From positions 50,350 through 114,349 of the forward strand of contig NZ_JAJAQC010000024.1 of assembly GCF_027604915.1 (NCBI RefSeq): a DNA stretch of 64,000 bases. Direction: 5' to 3'. The notes below the pieces were generated by a model. That model saw only the letters and a list, made by a program, of their open reading frames with translations, searched no databases and was not told the origin of the DNA. Shown piece after piece: positions 45,879-54,339 of the stretch; positions within the stretch are counted from its first letter, which is position 1; every line of letters starts with the position of its first letter. Both the position numbers and the translations under genes were made by a program. The stretch is from Streptomonospora mangrovi. GTDB lineage: Bacteria; Actinomycetota; Actinomycetes; Streptosporangiales; Streptosporangiaceae.

Positions 45879-46472
45879 TCACCGGCGGCGCGGGAGCAGG
45901 GCGCGCAGGGTCTCGGCCGCCTCCTCGACGGGCAGGTCGGGATCGAGCACGGCGTGCAGCACCAGGCCGTCGATCTGGGCGGCCGCCAGCACGGCCGCCC
46001 CTTGGCAGCGCCCGGCCGGCCAGTCGGGACGCAGCCGCGCGATGCGCTCGGCCAGTCGCGCGCGGGCCTCGCGCAGGTCGCCGCGCAGCGCCCGGCACAG
46101 CTCCGGATCGCGCCCGGCGCCGGCGATGAGTTCCACCATGAGCCGCACGGCGGTCTCGTCGGCGGCCGCGGCCGGGATCAGCTCGGCCAGGCGGTCGAGC
46201 ACGGCGGCGGGGTCGTCGCCGCCGACGAGCGCGCCGACGAAGGGCGCCACCACCTCCTGGGCGGCACTGCGCGCGACCTCGCGGCGCAGGCCGGGCAGCC
46301 CGCCGAAGTGGTAGTGGATCAGCCCGGTGTTGGCGCCGCTGCGCCGGGCGATCGCCCGCGCCGTGAGCGCGGCCCACCCGCCCTCGGCCAGCAGCGCCAC
46401 GCCCGCCGCCACCATGGCGTCGCGCCGCCGCCGGCCCCGGTCGTCATTTACACGATCGGCTAAGTTAGCCAT
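45879..46472 (-). CDS. TetR-family regulator
   Basis: This is a 197-residue TetR/AcrR repressor. The helix-turn-helix is at about residues 17-60 (A-M-V-A-A-G-V-A-L-L, then N-T-G-L-I-H-Y-H-F-G). It is divergent from the P450 gene at 46677 and upstream of the F420-type oxidoreductase, either of which may be its target. The ATG at 46472 lies seven bases after a -10 box without a ribosome site. An operator-like palindrome covers codons 1-5. Confidence 0.88.
   Translation of the reverse strand: MANLADRVNDDRGRRRRDAMVAAGVALLAEGGWAALTARAIARRSGANTGLIHYHFGGLPGLRREVARSAAQEVVAPFVGALVGGDDPAAVLDRLAELIPAAAADETAVRLMVELIAGAGRDPELCRALRGDLREARARLAERIARLRPDWPAGRCQGAAVLAAAQIDGLVLHAVLDPDLPVEEAAETLRALLPRRR
46458..46470. 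promoter_or_regulatory. Operator-like palindrome inside the TetR start
   Basis: ggcta-agt-tagcc is a perfect 5-bp-arm inverted repeat that begins two bases into the TetR coding region and lies just downstream of the predicted transcription start, a place suited to autorepression. Confidence 0.4.
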
Positions 46473-46478
46473 ACGGCC

Positions 46479-46484
46479 AAGATA
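46479..46484 (-). promoter_or_regulatory. -10 box of the leaderless TetR mRNA
   Basis: TATCTT on the - strand ends six bases before the ATG at 46472. There is no ribosome site, consistent with leaderless translation. The -35 is not obvious. Confidence 0.4.
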
Positions 46485-46676
46485 GCGCCTCGGGCAGCCG
46501 GGCGCGACTCTGGCCCCGGGCGGCCGGCGGACCGGCCCGCGCCGACCGCCTCCGCCCGCCGCGGAGTTCCCGCAGCGCCCGCCGGCGGCCGGATCCGGCC
46601 CCCGGGCACCCCGCGGGCGCGCCCCCGCGCGCGAGCGGATACGTTCGCAGCCAAGCCCAGCGTGTAAGGGGATCCG

Positions 46677-47915
46677 ATGCCCACCCTCGACGACCTCCGC
46701 CTCGACCTCCGGCTGCGCTCCCAGCACGGCCTCACCTGGTTGTTCGCCCAGGCAGGCGACCCGCTCAGCCGGATCGACCACCGGCCCTGGCGCGACAACC
46801 CCTATCCGCTCTTCGCCCGCATGCACGCCGGCCGGCCGGTGGTGCGCAGCCGCCTGGGCCCGCTGGTGGCCGTGGGGCACGCGGCCAACCGGCAGGTGCT
46901 GCGCGACCGCGACTGCCGGGTGCGGGCGCCCGGCGGCCCCTCCCCCGAGGAGGGCCTGGTCGACCTGTCCTTCCTCCAGCGCGACGCACCCGACCACACC
47001 CGCCTGCGCGCCCTGGCCCGGCCGGCGTTCAGCCCGCGCCGCATCGAGGGCTACCGCGCCGGCATCCAGAAGGTCACCGACCGGCTGCTGGACGCCGCCG
47101 CCGCGCGGGGCGGCTTCGACCTCGTGCGCGACTTCGCCGCGCCGCTGCCCATCGCCGTCATCAGCGAACTGCTGGGCATTCCCGAGGTCGACAACGAGCG
47201 GTTCCTGCGCTACGGCAACGCCCTGGGCGCCTCACTCGACGGGGTGCGTTCGGCGCGCCAGTACCGCGAGCTGCGCCGGGCCGCGCACGAGATCGACGAG
47301 TTGTTCGCCCGGCTGATCGAGCGGCGCCGCGCCGACCCCGGCGAGGACGCGGTCAGCGCGCTGGTCACCTCCCTGGAGGAGGACCGGCTGACCGCCGCCG
47401 AACTGCGCACCATGGCGCGGCTGCTGCTCATCGCCGGGTTCGAGACGACCGTCAACCTGATCGGCAACGGCGTCGCCGCGCTGCTGCGCCACCCCGGCCA
47501 GTGGGAGCGGCTGCGCGCCGACCCCGGCCTGGCCGCCGGCGCCGTGGAGGAGGTCCTGCGCTTCGACTCCCCCGTGCAGGTCACCGGCCGCTACCCGCAC
47601 CGCGACATCGAGGTCGGCGGCCTGGCGGTGCCCAGCGGCACCCCGGTCATCCTGCTGCTCGGCGCGGCCGGGCGCGACCCGGCGGTGTTCCCCGAACCCG
47701 ACCGGTTCGACATCACCCGCGCCAACGCCGGCGAGCACCTGGCGTTCTCGGCCGGGGCGCACTACTGCCTGGGCGCCCCGCTGGCGCGCCTGGAGGGCGA
47801 GGTCGCGCTGCGCGCGCTGGCCGAGCGGCTGCCCGGGCTGAAGGCGGCGGCCGTGCCCACCCGGCGCCGCACCACCACCATCCGGGGCTACTCCCGCTTC
47901 CCCGTGCGGACCTGA
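46677..47915 (+). CDS. Cytochrome P450
   Basis: This is a 412-residue soluble bacterial P450. The I-helix oxygen-activation motif is IAGFETT (near residues 248-254) with Glu in place of the usual Asp. E-x-x-R is EEVLR (near 285). The heme ligand is Cys364 in FSAGAHYCLG. No ferredoxin or reductase gene is adjacent, so redox partners must be elsewhere. It is divergent from the TetR gene, which probably controls it. The substrate is unknown; the window gives no biosynthetic context. Confidence 0.93.
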   Translation: MPTLDDLRLDLRLRSQHGLTWLFAQAGDPLSRIDHRPWRDNPYPLFARMHAGRPVVRSRLGPLVAVGHAANRQVLRDRDCRVRAPGGPSPEEGLVDLSFLQRDAPDHTRLRALARPAFSPRRIEGYRAGIQKVTDRLLDAAAARGGFDLVRDFAAPLPIAVISELLGIPEVDNERFLRYGNALGASLDGVRSARQYRELRRAAHEIDELFARLIERRRADPGEDAVSALVTSLEEDRLTAAELRTMARLLLIAGFETTVNLIGNGVAALLRHPGQWERLRADPGLAAGAVEEVLRFDSPVQVTGRYPHRDIEVGGLAVPSGTPVILLLGAAGRDPAVFPEPDRFDITRANAGEHLAFSAGAHYCLGAPLARLEGEVALRALAERLPGLKAAAVPTRRRTTTIRGYSRFPVRT

Positions 47916-47952
47916 GGCGGGGGCGGCGCCCGCCGAGGGGCCGGGCACGGCG

Positions 47953-47989
47953 CGGGCCGCCCGCCGCGCGAATCGCGGCGGGCGGCCCG
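47953..47989. terminator. Bidirectional terminator after P450
   Basis: A perfect 16-bp GC stem with a 5-base loop lies between the convergent P450 and membrane-protein genes. Confidence 0.65.
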
Positions 47990-48003
47990 GTCGGCGCCGC
48001 GCC

Positions 48004-49173
48004 TCAGCCGGCCGCCGCCGGGGCGCCGTTCCCGCACACCGCGCAGGCGCCCCGGCGCCGCAGGTAGTAGGCCAGCGTCGCCGCGCCCAGCGCCACGCCC
48101 CACACCGGGAACAGCAGGCCCGGCAGGAGGGCCATCATCCCGGCCGCTTCGGCGTCGCCGCTCACGCCCTGGCCGACCAGTTCGGCATAGCCCGACCACA
48201 TCGCGAACCCGCCGACCACGACCAGCACCGCGACCACCGAGGCCGGTGCCACCGCGAGCGTGATCGGCACCCGCCGGCCGGCCAGCCCCACCATCCAGCG
48301 GGGGAAGACCTCGCCCCAGCGCTGGACCAGGCCGAGGGTGAGCACGGCGCCGACCACGGCGAAGGCGGCGAGGAACAGCCCGGAGGTCCACATGCCGTTC
48401 TCCTGCCCGGCCCGCAGGAACTCCCGGCTGATGCCCAGCGGGATCCCCAGCCACCAGGCCACGCGGGTGAAGGCGTAGAGCAGGGGCACCGCGGCGGCCA
48501 CGGCCACGGCGTAGACGCCCCAGCGCGCGGCGGCACCCGGCGCGGCCCAGCCCTCGGCCGTGCCGTCGCGCCCGCAGGCGGCGCAGGCGCCGCGGCTGGT
48601 GCGGGCATAGGACAGGGTCGCCGCCAGCCACAGGAACCCGCCGGCCAGGCACAGGAGCTGGTGCAGGAAGGGCCAGTTGAGCACGGCGGCGCGGAAGGCC
48701 GCGCCCACGGGCGCGCCGGTCACCTGGCCCACCAGGCCGTAGGGCAGGTAGCCCAGGGCGGTGAGCAGGTTGACGTCGATCATGGCCAGCAGCAGCAGCG
48801 CCGCGACCAGCGCGCCGGCGGCGGTCAGCACGCGCCGCGCGGCGGGCGAGCGGCGCAGCATCGCCGCACCCAGGGCGGCGGCGGGGAACCCGGCCAGGAC
48901 GATCGCCGCCCACGCCGGCCCGGTCCCGAACTGGGTGGCCAGCGGCGCGACGGGCGCGCCGACCATGCCCGCGTAGGGGAAAGCGCCGCCGACGGCCGCG
49001 CAGGCGGCGCCGACGACGCCGTAGCCCAGCGACCAGCCGAGGGCGGCCACAGGCGCCCAGCGCGGCCAGCCGCGCACCCGCCCGGCCGGGTGGCGGTGCG
49101 CCGGGCCGGACCGGGCCGCCGGGTCGCTGCCGCTGACGCCGGTTTCGGTTCGTGGACTGGTGTGCTCGGCCAC
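48004..49173 (-). CDS. Multi-pass membrane protein with two CxxC motifs
   Basis: This encodes 389 residues with about nine hydrophobic segments and no family I can name. Two short hydrophilic stretches repeat the same pattern: SRGACAACGRDG near residue 190 and RRGACAVCGNGA at the C-terminus, each directly after a transmembrane helix that ends in Tyr and Arg. The paired C-x-x-C could bind zinc or form redox-active disulfides. The likely repeat suggests internal duplication. GTG 49173 is fixed by AGGAG. It follows the MoaD-like gene on the same strand after a 218-bp gap, so linkage to that pair is uncertain. Confidence 0.7.
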   Translation of the reverse strand: MAEHTSPRTETGVSGSDPAARSGPAHRHPAGRVRGWPRWAPVAALGWSLGYGVVGAACAAVGGAFPYAGMVGAPVAPLATQFGTGPAWAAIVLAGFPAAALGAAMLRRSPAARRVLTAAGALVAALLLLAMIDVNLLTALGYLPYGLVGQVTGAPVGAAFRAAVLNWPFLHQLLCLAGGFLWLAATLSYARTSRGACAACGRDGTAEGWAAPGAAARWGVYAVAVAAAVPLLYAFTRVAWWLGIPLGISREFLRAGQENGMWTSGLFLAAFAVVGAVLTLGLVQRWGEVFPRWMVGLAGRRVPITLAVAPASVVAVLVVVGGFAMWSGYAELVGQGVSGDAEAAGMMALLPGLLFPVWGVALGAATLAYYLRRRGACAVCGNGAPAAAG

Positions 49174-49391
49174 CGTGCTCTCCTCGCTGCCCCCCGGCCC
49201 GCCGGGCCGGCTCCGCTGTTGGTCTCCACCCTGCGGCCGGGACCGGGGGCGGGGCATCCCGCAGGAGGGGGGTCGGGCGCGGCCGGGCTCCCCCCTGCGG
49301 GGGAGGCCGGCCGGCGAGGGCCGCCCGGCGGCCGAAGGGCCGGGCGGCGGGAGGCGGCGGAGGCCGACCGGGCGGGCCGGGCCGCCGCCGG

Positions 49392-49718
49392 TCAGCCTCC
49401 GGCGACCGAGGGCAGGATGCGGACCTCGGCGCCGTCGGGCACGGCGGTGTCCAGCCCGTCCAGCGCCCGGCATTCGTCGGAGTCCACGAACACGTTGACG
49501 TAGCGGCGCAGCCGGCCCTGCTCGTCGCGGACGCGGCGGTCCAGGCCCGGGTGGCGCCGCGCCAGCTCGTCCAGGACCGAGCGCACGGTGACCGCCGGGG
49601 CGGCGCCGTCGAGCGGCGGGGCCGCTTGGTCCAGCGGGGCGCCGAGCAGGATGTCGATCCTGGCGGCCCCGCCGGCGTGGGCCTGGAGGACCTGCGGGAG
49701 CAGCACGGTCACACCCAT
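49392..49718 (-). CDS. MoaD/ThiS-like ubiquitin-fold protein
   Basis: This 108-residue protein has the beta-grasp pattern of MoaD/ThiS sulfur carriers: V-T-V-L-L-P at the start, a helix near residues 45-60 (VRSVLDELARRHP), D-G-x-D-T-A-V-P-D-G-A-E-V near 88-100 and a C-terminal Gly-Gly. The end GG is what E1-like enzymes adenylate before thiocarboxylate formation or conjugation. No molybdopterin or thiamin gene is nearby. Its start is four bases after the propeller gene stop, so the two are translationally coupled and probably work together. Confidence 0.8.
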   Translation of the reverse strand: MGVTVLLPQVLQAHAGGAARIDILLGAPLDQAAPPLDGAAPAVTVRSVLDELARRHPGLDRRVRDEQGRLRRYVNVFVDSDECRALDGLDTAVPDGAEVRILPSVAGG

Positions 49719-49721
49719 GGT

Positions 49722-50822
49722 TCAGACCTCCACCGCGCGCACGCACAGGACGTCGGGCAGGTGGGCGGCCACCAGCGACCACTCCTCGGTGGAGTCGGTG
49801 GTGGCGAAGACGTCGCCGGAGCGGGTGCCGAAGTAGAACCCGGGGTCGGCGGCGGCGTCGGTGCAGGTGCCGTCGCGCAGCACGATGCCGTAGTAGGGCT
49901 CCTGCGGCAGGCCCTTGTCGTCGGGCTGCCAGGACTCCCCCGCGTCGTCGGTGCGGTGCACCTGGAGGTGGTCGCCGGGCGGCAGGTGGCACTCCTGGCT
50001 GATCACCGGGAAGACGTAGCCCACGCCGGGCCGGTGCGGGTGGGCCAGGAAGTTGAAGCCGAAGTCGCTGGGCAGGCCCTCGGCGATGGAGGTCCACCCG
50101 GCGGCGGGGTCGGGGCTGCGGTAGACGCCGTGGTGGTTCTGGGCGTAGAAGACGCCGTCGGCGCCGACCGCGACCTTGTGCACGCACTGGCCGTACTCGG
50201 GGAACTCCTCGGGCAGGAACACCGCGCTGATGCCCTGGCTGGCCGGCGCCCAGGTGGCGCCGTTGTCGCGGGTCTGGTACACGCCGCCGGTGGACATGGC
50301 CACGGTCATGGCCGCGGGGTCGGTGCCGGCGGCGGTCACCCGGCCCGGCAGGACGGTGTGGATGGCGCCGCCGCCCGCGCCGGGGAACCACTCGGTGCGG
50401 TGGGGGTGGTCCCACAGGGGGCGGACCAGCTCGAAGCTCTGGCCGCCGTCGGTGGAGCGGAACAGGGCGTGGGGCTCGACCCCGGCGTAGACGGTGCCGG
50501 GTTCGTCGCCGAAGGCGAACTGCCACACGCGGGTGAGGCTGTCCTCGACGTCGTCTGGGAAGGCGATGGGCGCGTGCGGCGGTTCGTGCCAGGTGCCGCC
50601 GAGGTCGTCGCTGAACCAGACGCTGGGGCCGAAGTGGGAGCTTTCGGCGCCCACCAGGATGCGGCGGGAGCGGGGGTCGATGCCCACGGCGTAGACGCCC
50701 GCCATGTTGGCGTAGTCCTCGGTGTCGAGCCGGTGCGGACCCCGCAGCTCCCACCTGCGGCGGTCGTCGCTCGTGGCGGTGAACAAGCCCTTGCGTGTTC
50801 CGATGACCAGGAGATACGTCAT
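49722..50822 (-). CDS. BNR/WD40-like beta-propeller protein
   Basis: This 366-residue protein is built from repeats of the Asp-box or BNR type: S-D-D-L-G-G-T-W (near residues 70-77), S-T-D-G-G-Q-S-F (near 118-125), T-R-D-N-G-A-T-W and T-D-D-A-G-E-S-W (near 290). They form a six- or seven-bladed propeller as in sialidases and YCF48-like proteins. It has no signal peptide, so it is cytoplasmic, and no sialidase catalytic set is evident. The gene pair with a MoaD/ThiS-like protein recurs in actinobacteria to my knowledge, but I know of no assigned function. Confidence 0.78.
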   Translation of the reverse strand: MTYLLVIGTRKGLFTATSDDRRRWELRGPHRLDTEDYANMAGVYAVGIDPRSRRILVGAESSHFGPSVWFSDDLGGTWHEPPHAPIAFPDDVEDSLTRVWQFAFGDEPGTVYAGVEPHALFRSTDGGQSFELVRPLWDHPHRTEWFPGAGGGAIHTVLPGRVTAAGTDPAAMTVAMSTGGVYQTRDNGATWAPASQGISAVFLPEEFPEYGQCVHKVAVGADGVFYAQNHHGVYRSPDPAAGWTSIAEGLPSDFGFNFLAHPHRPGVGYVFPVISQECHLPPGDHLQVHRTDDAGESWQPDDKGLPQEPYYGIVLRDGTCTDAAADPGFYFGTRSGDVFATTDSTEEWSLVAAHLPDVLCVRAVEV

Positions 50823-50986
50823 GATCGCCCCACTGTGCCGATGGATTCGGGTGCTCTGCGTGACCACGGGGGCCACAGGTTCGCGCACCGGTGCGGTGGG
50901 GCCGGGAAGCCGCGCCGGCACCCCCTTGGCCCGCGCCTGAACCGCGCCGCCGATGTGGTCTAGCATACAGAACAAGTGCTAGAATT

Positions 50987-51000
50987 CGTACATGTGTTCG
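50987..51000. promoter_or_regulatory. LexA/SOS-box-like sequence
   Basis: CGTAC-ATGT-GTTCG differs at one base from the actinobacterial LexA consensus CGAAC-N4-GTTCG. A TAGAAT -10-like hexamer lies directly upstream on the + strand (50980-50985). Confidence 0.45.
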
Positions 51001-51039
51001 CCGCTTGTTCGCGAGGCTCAGGCGGGGGAGCGAACACAC

Positions 51040-51086
51040 GAAGGGGCCGTCTCGCCGGACCGCTCCGCCGGCGAGACGGCCCCTTC
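51040..51086. terminator. Long terminator-like hairpin
   Basis: A 19-bp perfect stem (51040-51058 with 51068-51086) and a 9-base loop. It ends about 100 bases after the LexA-like box, and no gene ends here on either strand. It could terminate a short RNA or be a leader structure. Confidence 0.55.
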
Positions 51087-51328
51087 TCCGCGGGCGCGCA
51101 CCCGTGCGGCCGCCCACTCTCCGCGACCGCCCGTCGCCCGCCCCCGGCACCCCCCGAGGAGCCGCCGACCACGCCGGTGTCCGCTGGCCGCCGCCGGGCG
51201 CTCCGCTCCTCCGCACCGCCGCCGCACGACCCCCGCCACCTCTGCCGTCCGTGCGGGGGTATCCGTGAAATCACCAGTCTGGGGTCGGGTACCTGTCGGG
51301 AGCATTTACGTCTGTGTAATTTGAGCGT

Positions 51329-54178
51329 GTGTCCAGTGGAAACCCGACGGCCCCCCGTATCCGCCTGAGGGGCCGGGAGTCAGAGCAGCGCATGCTGGTC
51401 AACGCCCTGGACGGCGCGCGGGCCGGGCAGGGGACGGCGGTGCTCGTCTCCGGCGGCCCCGGCACCGGCAAGACGGCCCTGCTCGACCACGCCCACCGGG
51501 CCGCGCTCTCGCCTCCCGACTCCCCCGCGTCCAGCGCCTCCTCCCCCGAAGCCGAAGCCTCCGCCCCGTCCCCCTCCTCCGCCGCGCGCCCCGCCCTGGT
51601 GCTGCGGGCCCAGGGCACCGAGCCCGAGAGCGGCATGGCGTATGCGGGCCTGCAACGCCTCCTGCTGCCCGTGCTCGACCGCGTGGCCGACCTCGCCGCG
51701 CCCCACAACCACGTGATCGGGCACGCGCTGGAGACCGGCCGCGTCGCCGAGAGCGACCGGTTCGCCCTGTCCATCGGCCTGCTGCGCCTGCTCGGGCTGC
51801 TCGGCCACGCCGCGCCCCTCCTCGCCGTCGTCGACGACGCCCACCTCATGGACGCGCCGTCGCTGGACGCCCTCGCCTTCGCCGCCCGCCGGCTGGGCAC
51901 CGACTCCGTGGCCATGGTCTTCGCCGCCCGCGACGACCAGCCCAAACCCGTCGTCCCCGGCATCCCGGCGATCCATCTCGCGCCGCTGCCCGACTCCGCC
52001 GTCAGCGAGGTCCTGGGCGACGCCGCCCCCGGCGGCCTGGCGGCCGGGGTGCGCGGCACCCTGGCCGCCGCCAGTCACGGCAACCCCGCCGCCGCCCGCG
52101 CCTTCGCCGCCGCGCTCTCCCGCGAGCAGCTCGCCGGCCTGCGCCCCCTGCCCCGCACCCTGCCGCTGCCCGCCGACCTGCGCCGCGCCTACGAGCCGCG
52201 CCTGGAGGCGCTGCCCGAGCCCACCCGCCACCTGCTGCTGCTGGCGGCCACCGACCCCGAGTGCGACGCCGACCTGCTGGTGCGCGCCGCTTCCCGCCCC
52301 GACGTCACCGTGGGCGACCTCGCCCCCGCCGAGGACGCCGGGGTCGTCCGCGTCGACGGCTCCCGGGTGGTCTTCGCCGACCCCCTGCTGCGCGAGTCCG
52401 TCTACCAGGCCGCCCCGGTCGTGCGGCGGCGGGCCGCCCACGCCCGGCTGGCGCGGGTGCTGGACCCCCACCGCGACCCCTCCCGCTACGCCCGCCACCG
52501 CGCCGCCGCCGCCCAGGGCCCCGACTCCGACCTGGCCGCCGAACTCGCCGCCGCCGCCGACACCGCCAAGGAGCTGAGCGGCCACTCGGTGGCCTCGGCC
52601 GCGCTGGAGCAGGCAGCCGAGCTGACCCCCATCCCCCGCCTGCGGGCGTGCCGGCTGTCGACCGCCGCCCAGGACGCCTGGCTGGCGGGGATGCCCGACC
52701 GCGCCGCCGAACTGCTGGAGCGCGCCCAGCCCGACGCGGTCACCCCCCGCCAGGAGGGCGTGCTCGAACTGATCCGGGGCCAGATCCGGCTGCGCGAAGG
52801 CAACGCCCTGGACACCGCCGACGCCCTCCTTGCCACCGCCGAGCGGCTGATCCCCCACGACCGCGAACTGGCGGTGCGGGCGCTGATGCGCGCCGCCGAC
52901 GCCGCCTCCTTCGCCGGCGACCCGGTGCGCCACGCCGCCGCCGCGCGCCGGCTGGCGCCGCTGGCCCGCGACAACGACCCGCCGGTCATGCGCCTGGCTT
53001 TCGCGTTCATGGAGGGCGCCGCGCTGTCCTTCGCCGGGGAGTACGCCGCCGCCGTGGGCCCGCTGCGCCGGGCCACCGACATCGCCGAGGAGATCGACTC
53101 CCCCGTGGAGCTGATCTGGGCCAGCATCGCCGGGCTGCGACTGGGCGACGCCCCGCTGGTGCACTCCCTGGCCACGCGCGCCGTCGCCGTCGCCCGGCGC
53201 CGGGGCGCGCTGGCGGTGGTGCCCCAGGCGCTGGAGTTCCTCGTCTACTCGGAGTTCTGGAGCGGCCGGTTCCCCTCGGGCATCGGCAACTGCATGACCG
53301 GCCTGCGGCTGGCGCGCGAGACCGCCCAGCCCAACTGCGCCACCCACCACCTGGCCGCGCTCAGCCTGCTGGCCGCCATCCAGGGCGACGTCGAGACCTG
53401 CCACGCGCGGGCGCGGGCGGTGGCCGAGCGCGCCAGCGAGAACAGCCTGGGCCTGCCGGCGTCGCTCAGCTCGTGGGCGCTGGCGCTGCTGGACCTCGCC
53501 CAGGGCGACGCGGCGGGCGCCTACTCCCGGCTGCGCTCGCTGACCCACGCCGGACCCGGCTACGGCCACCCCACGATGCGGCTGCTGACCGCGCCGGTGT
53601 TCGTGGAGGCGTGCGTGCGCACCGGGCGCACCGAGCGCGCCGCCGCCGCGCTGGCGCCCTACGAGTCCTGGGCGGCGGCCACCGGCAGTCTGAGCGCGCT
53701 GGCGGTGGCGATGCGCTGCCGGGGGCTGCTGGCGCCGCCGGAGGAGGCCGAGCGCTGCTTCGCCGAGGCGGTGCAGCTTCACCGGGCCTGCGGCGACGAC
53801 GACGTGGAGCGGGCGCGCACCGCGCTGCTCTACGGCACCGTGCTGCGCCGCAACCGGCTGCCGGGCCGGGCGCGCGAGCACCTGCGCGAGGCGCTGGAGA
53901 CCTTCGAGTGGATCGGGGCGCGGCTGTGGGTGGAGCAGGCGCGCGCCGAACTGCGGGCGATCGGCGATCCGGAGTCCGCGGGCGAGCCGGCCCGGGCCGG
54001 CCACGGGCTGACCACCCAGCAGCACCAGATCGCCTTGCTGGTGGCCGAGGGCGCGACCAACCGCGAGGTCGCCGCGCACATGTTCATCAGCCCGCGCACG
54101 GTCGAGCACCACTTACGGGGGATCTTCCGCAAGCTCAACATCCGCTCGCGCGTGGACCTGGCCCGCATGTTCCGCTGA
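51329..54178 (+). CDS. LuxR-family large ATPase regulator (LAL type)
   Basis: This is a 949-residue regulator. The N-terminal AAA/STAND ATPase has Walker A SGGPGTGKT (41-49) and Walker B LLAVVDDAHLMD (near 165-176). A long helical TPR-like sensor region (about 400-860) is followed by a C-terminal LuxR helix-turn-helix (about 890-948: LTTQQHQIALLVAEGATNRE, then SPRTVEHHL). An Ala/Pro/Ser-rich insert is near residues 60-85. It sits 161 bp upstream of a complete branched-chain amino acid type importer on the same strand, which it may control. TGTAAT eight bases before the GTG start suggests a nearly leaderless mRNA. Confidence 0.9.
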   Translation: MSSGNPTAPRIRLRGRESEQRMLVNALDGARAGQGTAVLVSGGPGTGKTALLDHAHRAALSPPDSPASSASSPEAEASAPSPSSAARPALVLRAQGTEPESGMAYAGLQRLLLPVLDRVADLAAPHNHVIGHALETGRVAESDRFALSIGLLRLLGLLGHAAPLLAVVDDAHLMDAPSLDALAFAARRLGTDSVAMVFAARDDQPKPVVPGIPAIHLAPLPDSAVSEVLGDAAPGGLAAGVRGTLAAASHGNPAAARAFAAALSREQLAGLRPLPRTLPLPADLRRAYEPRLEALPEPTRHLLLLAATDPECDADLLVRAASRPDVTVGDLAPAEDAGVVRVDGSRVVFADPLLRESVYQAAPVVRRRAAHARLARVLDPHRDPSRYARHRAAAAQGPDSDLAAELAAAADTAKELSGHSVASAALEQAAELTPIPRLRACRLSTAAQDAWLAGMPDRAAELLERAQPDAVTPRQEGVLELIRGQIRLREGNALDTADALLATAERLIPHDRELAVRALMRAADAASFAGDPVRHAAAARRLAPLARDNDPPVMRLAFAFMEGAALSFAGEYAAAVGPLRRATDIAEEIDSPVELIWASIAGLRLGDAPLVHSLATRAVAVARRRGALAVVPQALEFLVYSEFWSGRFPSGIGNCMTGLRLARETAQPNCATHHLAALSLLAAIQGDVETCHARARAVAERASENSLGLPASLSSWALALLDLAQGDAAGAYSRLRSLTHAGPGYGHPTMRLLTAPVFVEACVRTGRTERAAAALAPYESWAAATGSLSALAVAMRCRGLLAPPEEAERCFAEAVQLHRACGDDDVERARTALLYGTVLRRNRLPGRAREHLREALETFEWIGARLWVEQARAELRAIGDPESAGEPARAGHGLTTQQHQIALLVAEGATNREVAAHMFISPRTVEHHLRGIFRKLNIRSRVDLARMFR

Positions 54179-54339
54179 CCGGGGCGCCCCCGCCCGCCTC
54201 CCCCGACCCCGCCCCTTTCTCCTCCCCCGCAGCCCGTGACCTCACGACCCCCGCACCCTCCGCCCATCCCCGTCCCCAACATGCCGACCGGACGGTCTGT
54301 GACTTGCGACACTCCGCCCCCGGCTTGGAAAGAGCGCCG

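Larger units (their letters stand above)
50823..51328. other. 506-bp divergent region with LexA-like box and hairpins
   Basis: This region separates the propeller gene (- strand) from the LuxR-type gene (+ strand). It contains an inverted repeat ctagca-N11-tgctag (50960-50982), a LexA-like box (50987-51000), a first hairpin with 8-bp arms (tgtgttcg / cgaacaca, 50993-51037) and a long terminator-like hairpin (51040-51086). No ORF starting here is convincing. Confidence 0.5.

Noticed and set aside
50992..51324. 110-codon ORF beginning at the LexA-like box
   Set aside because: Its translation is Arg/Pro-rich and runs through two perfect hairpins, so an RNA or non-coding role explains the sequence better.
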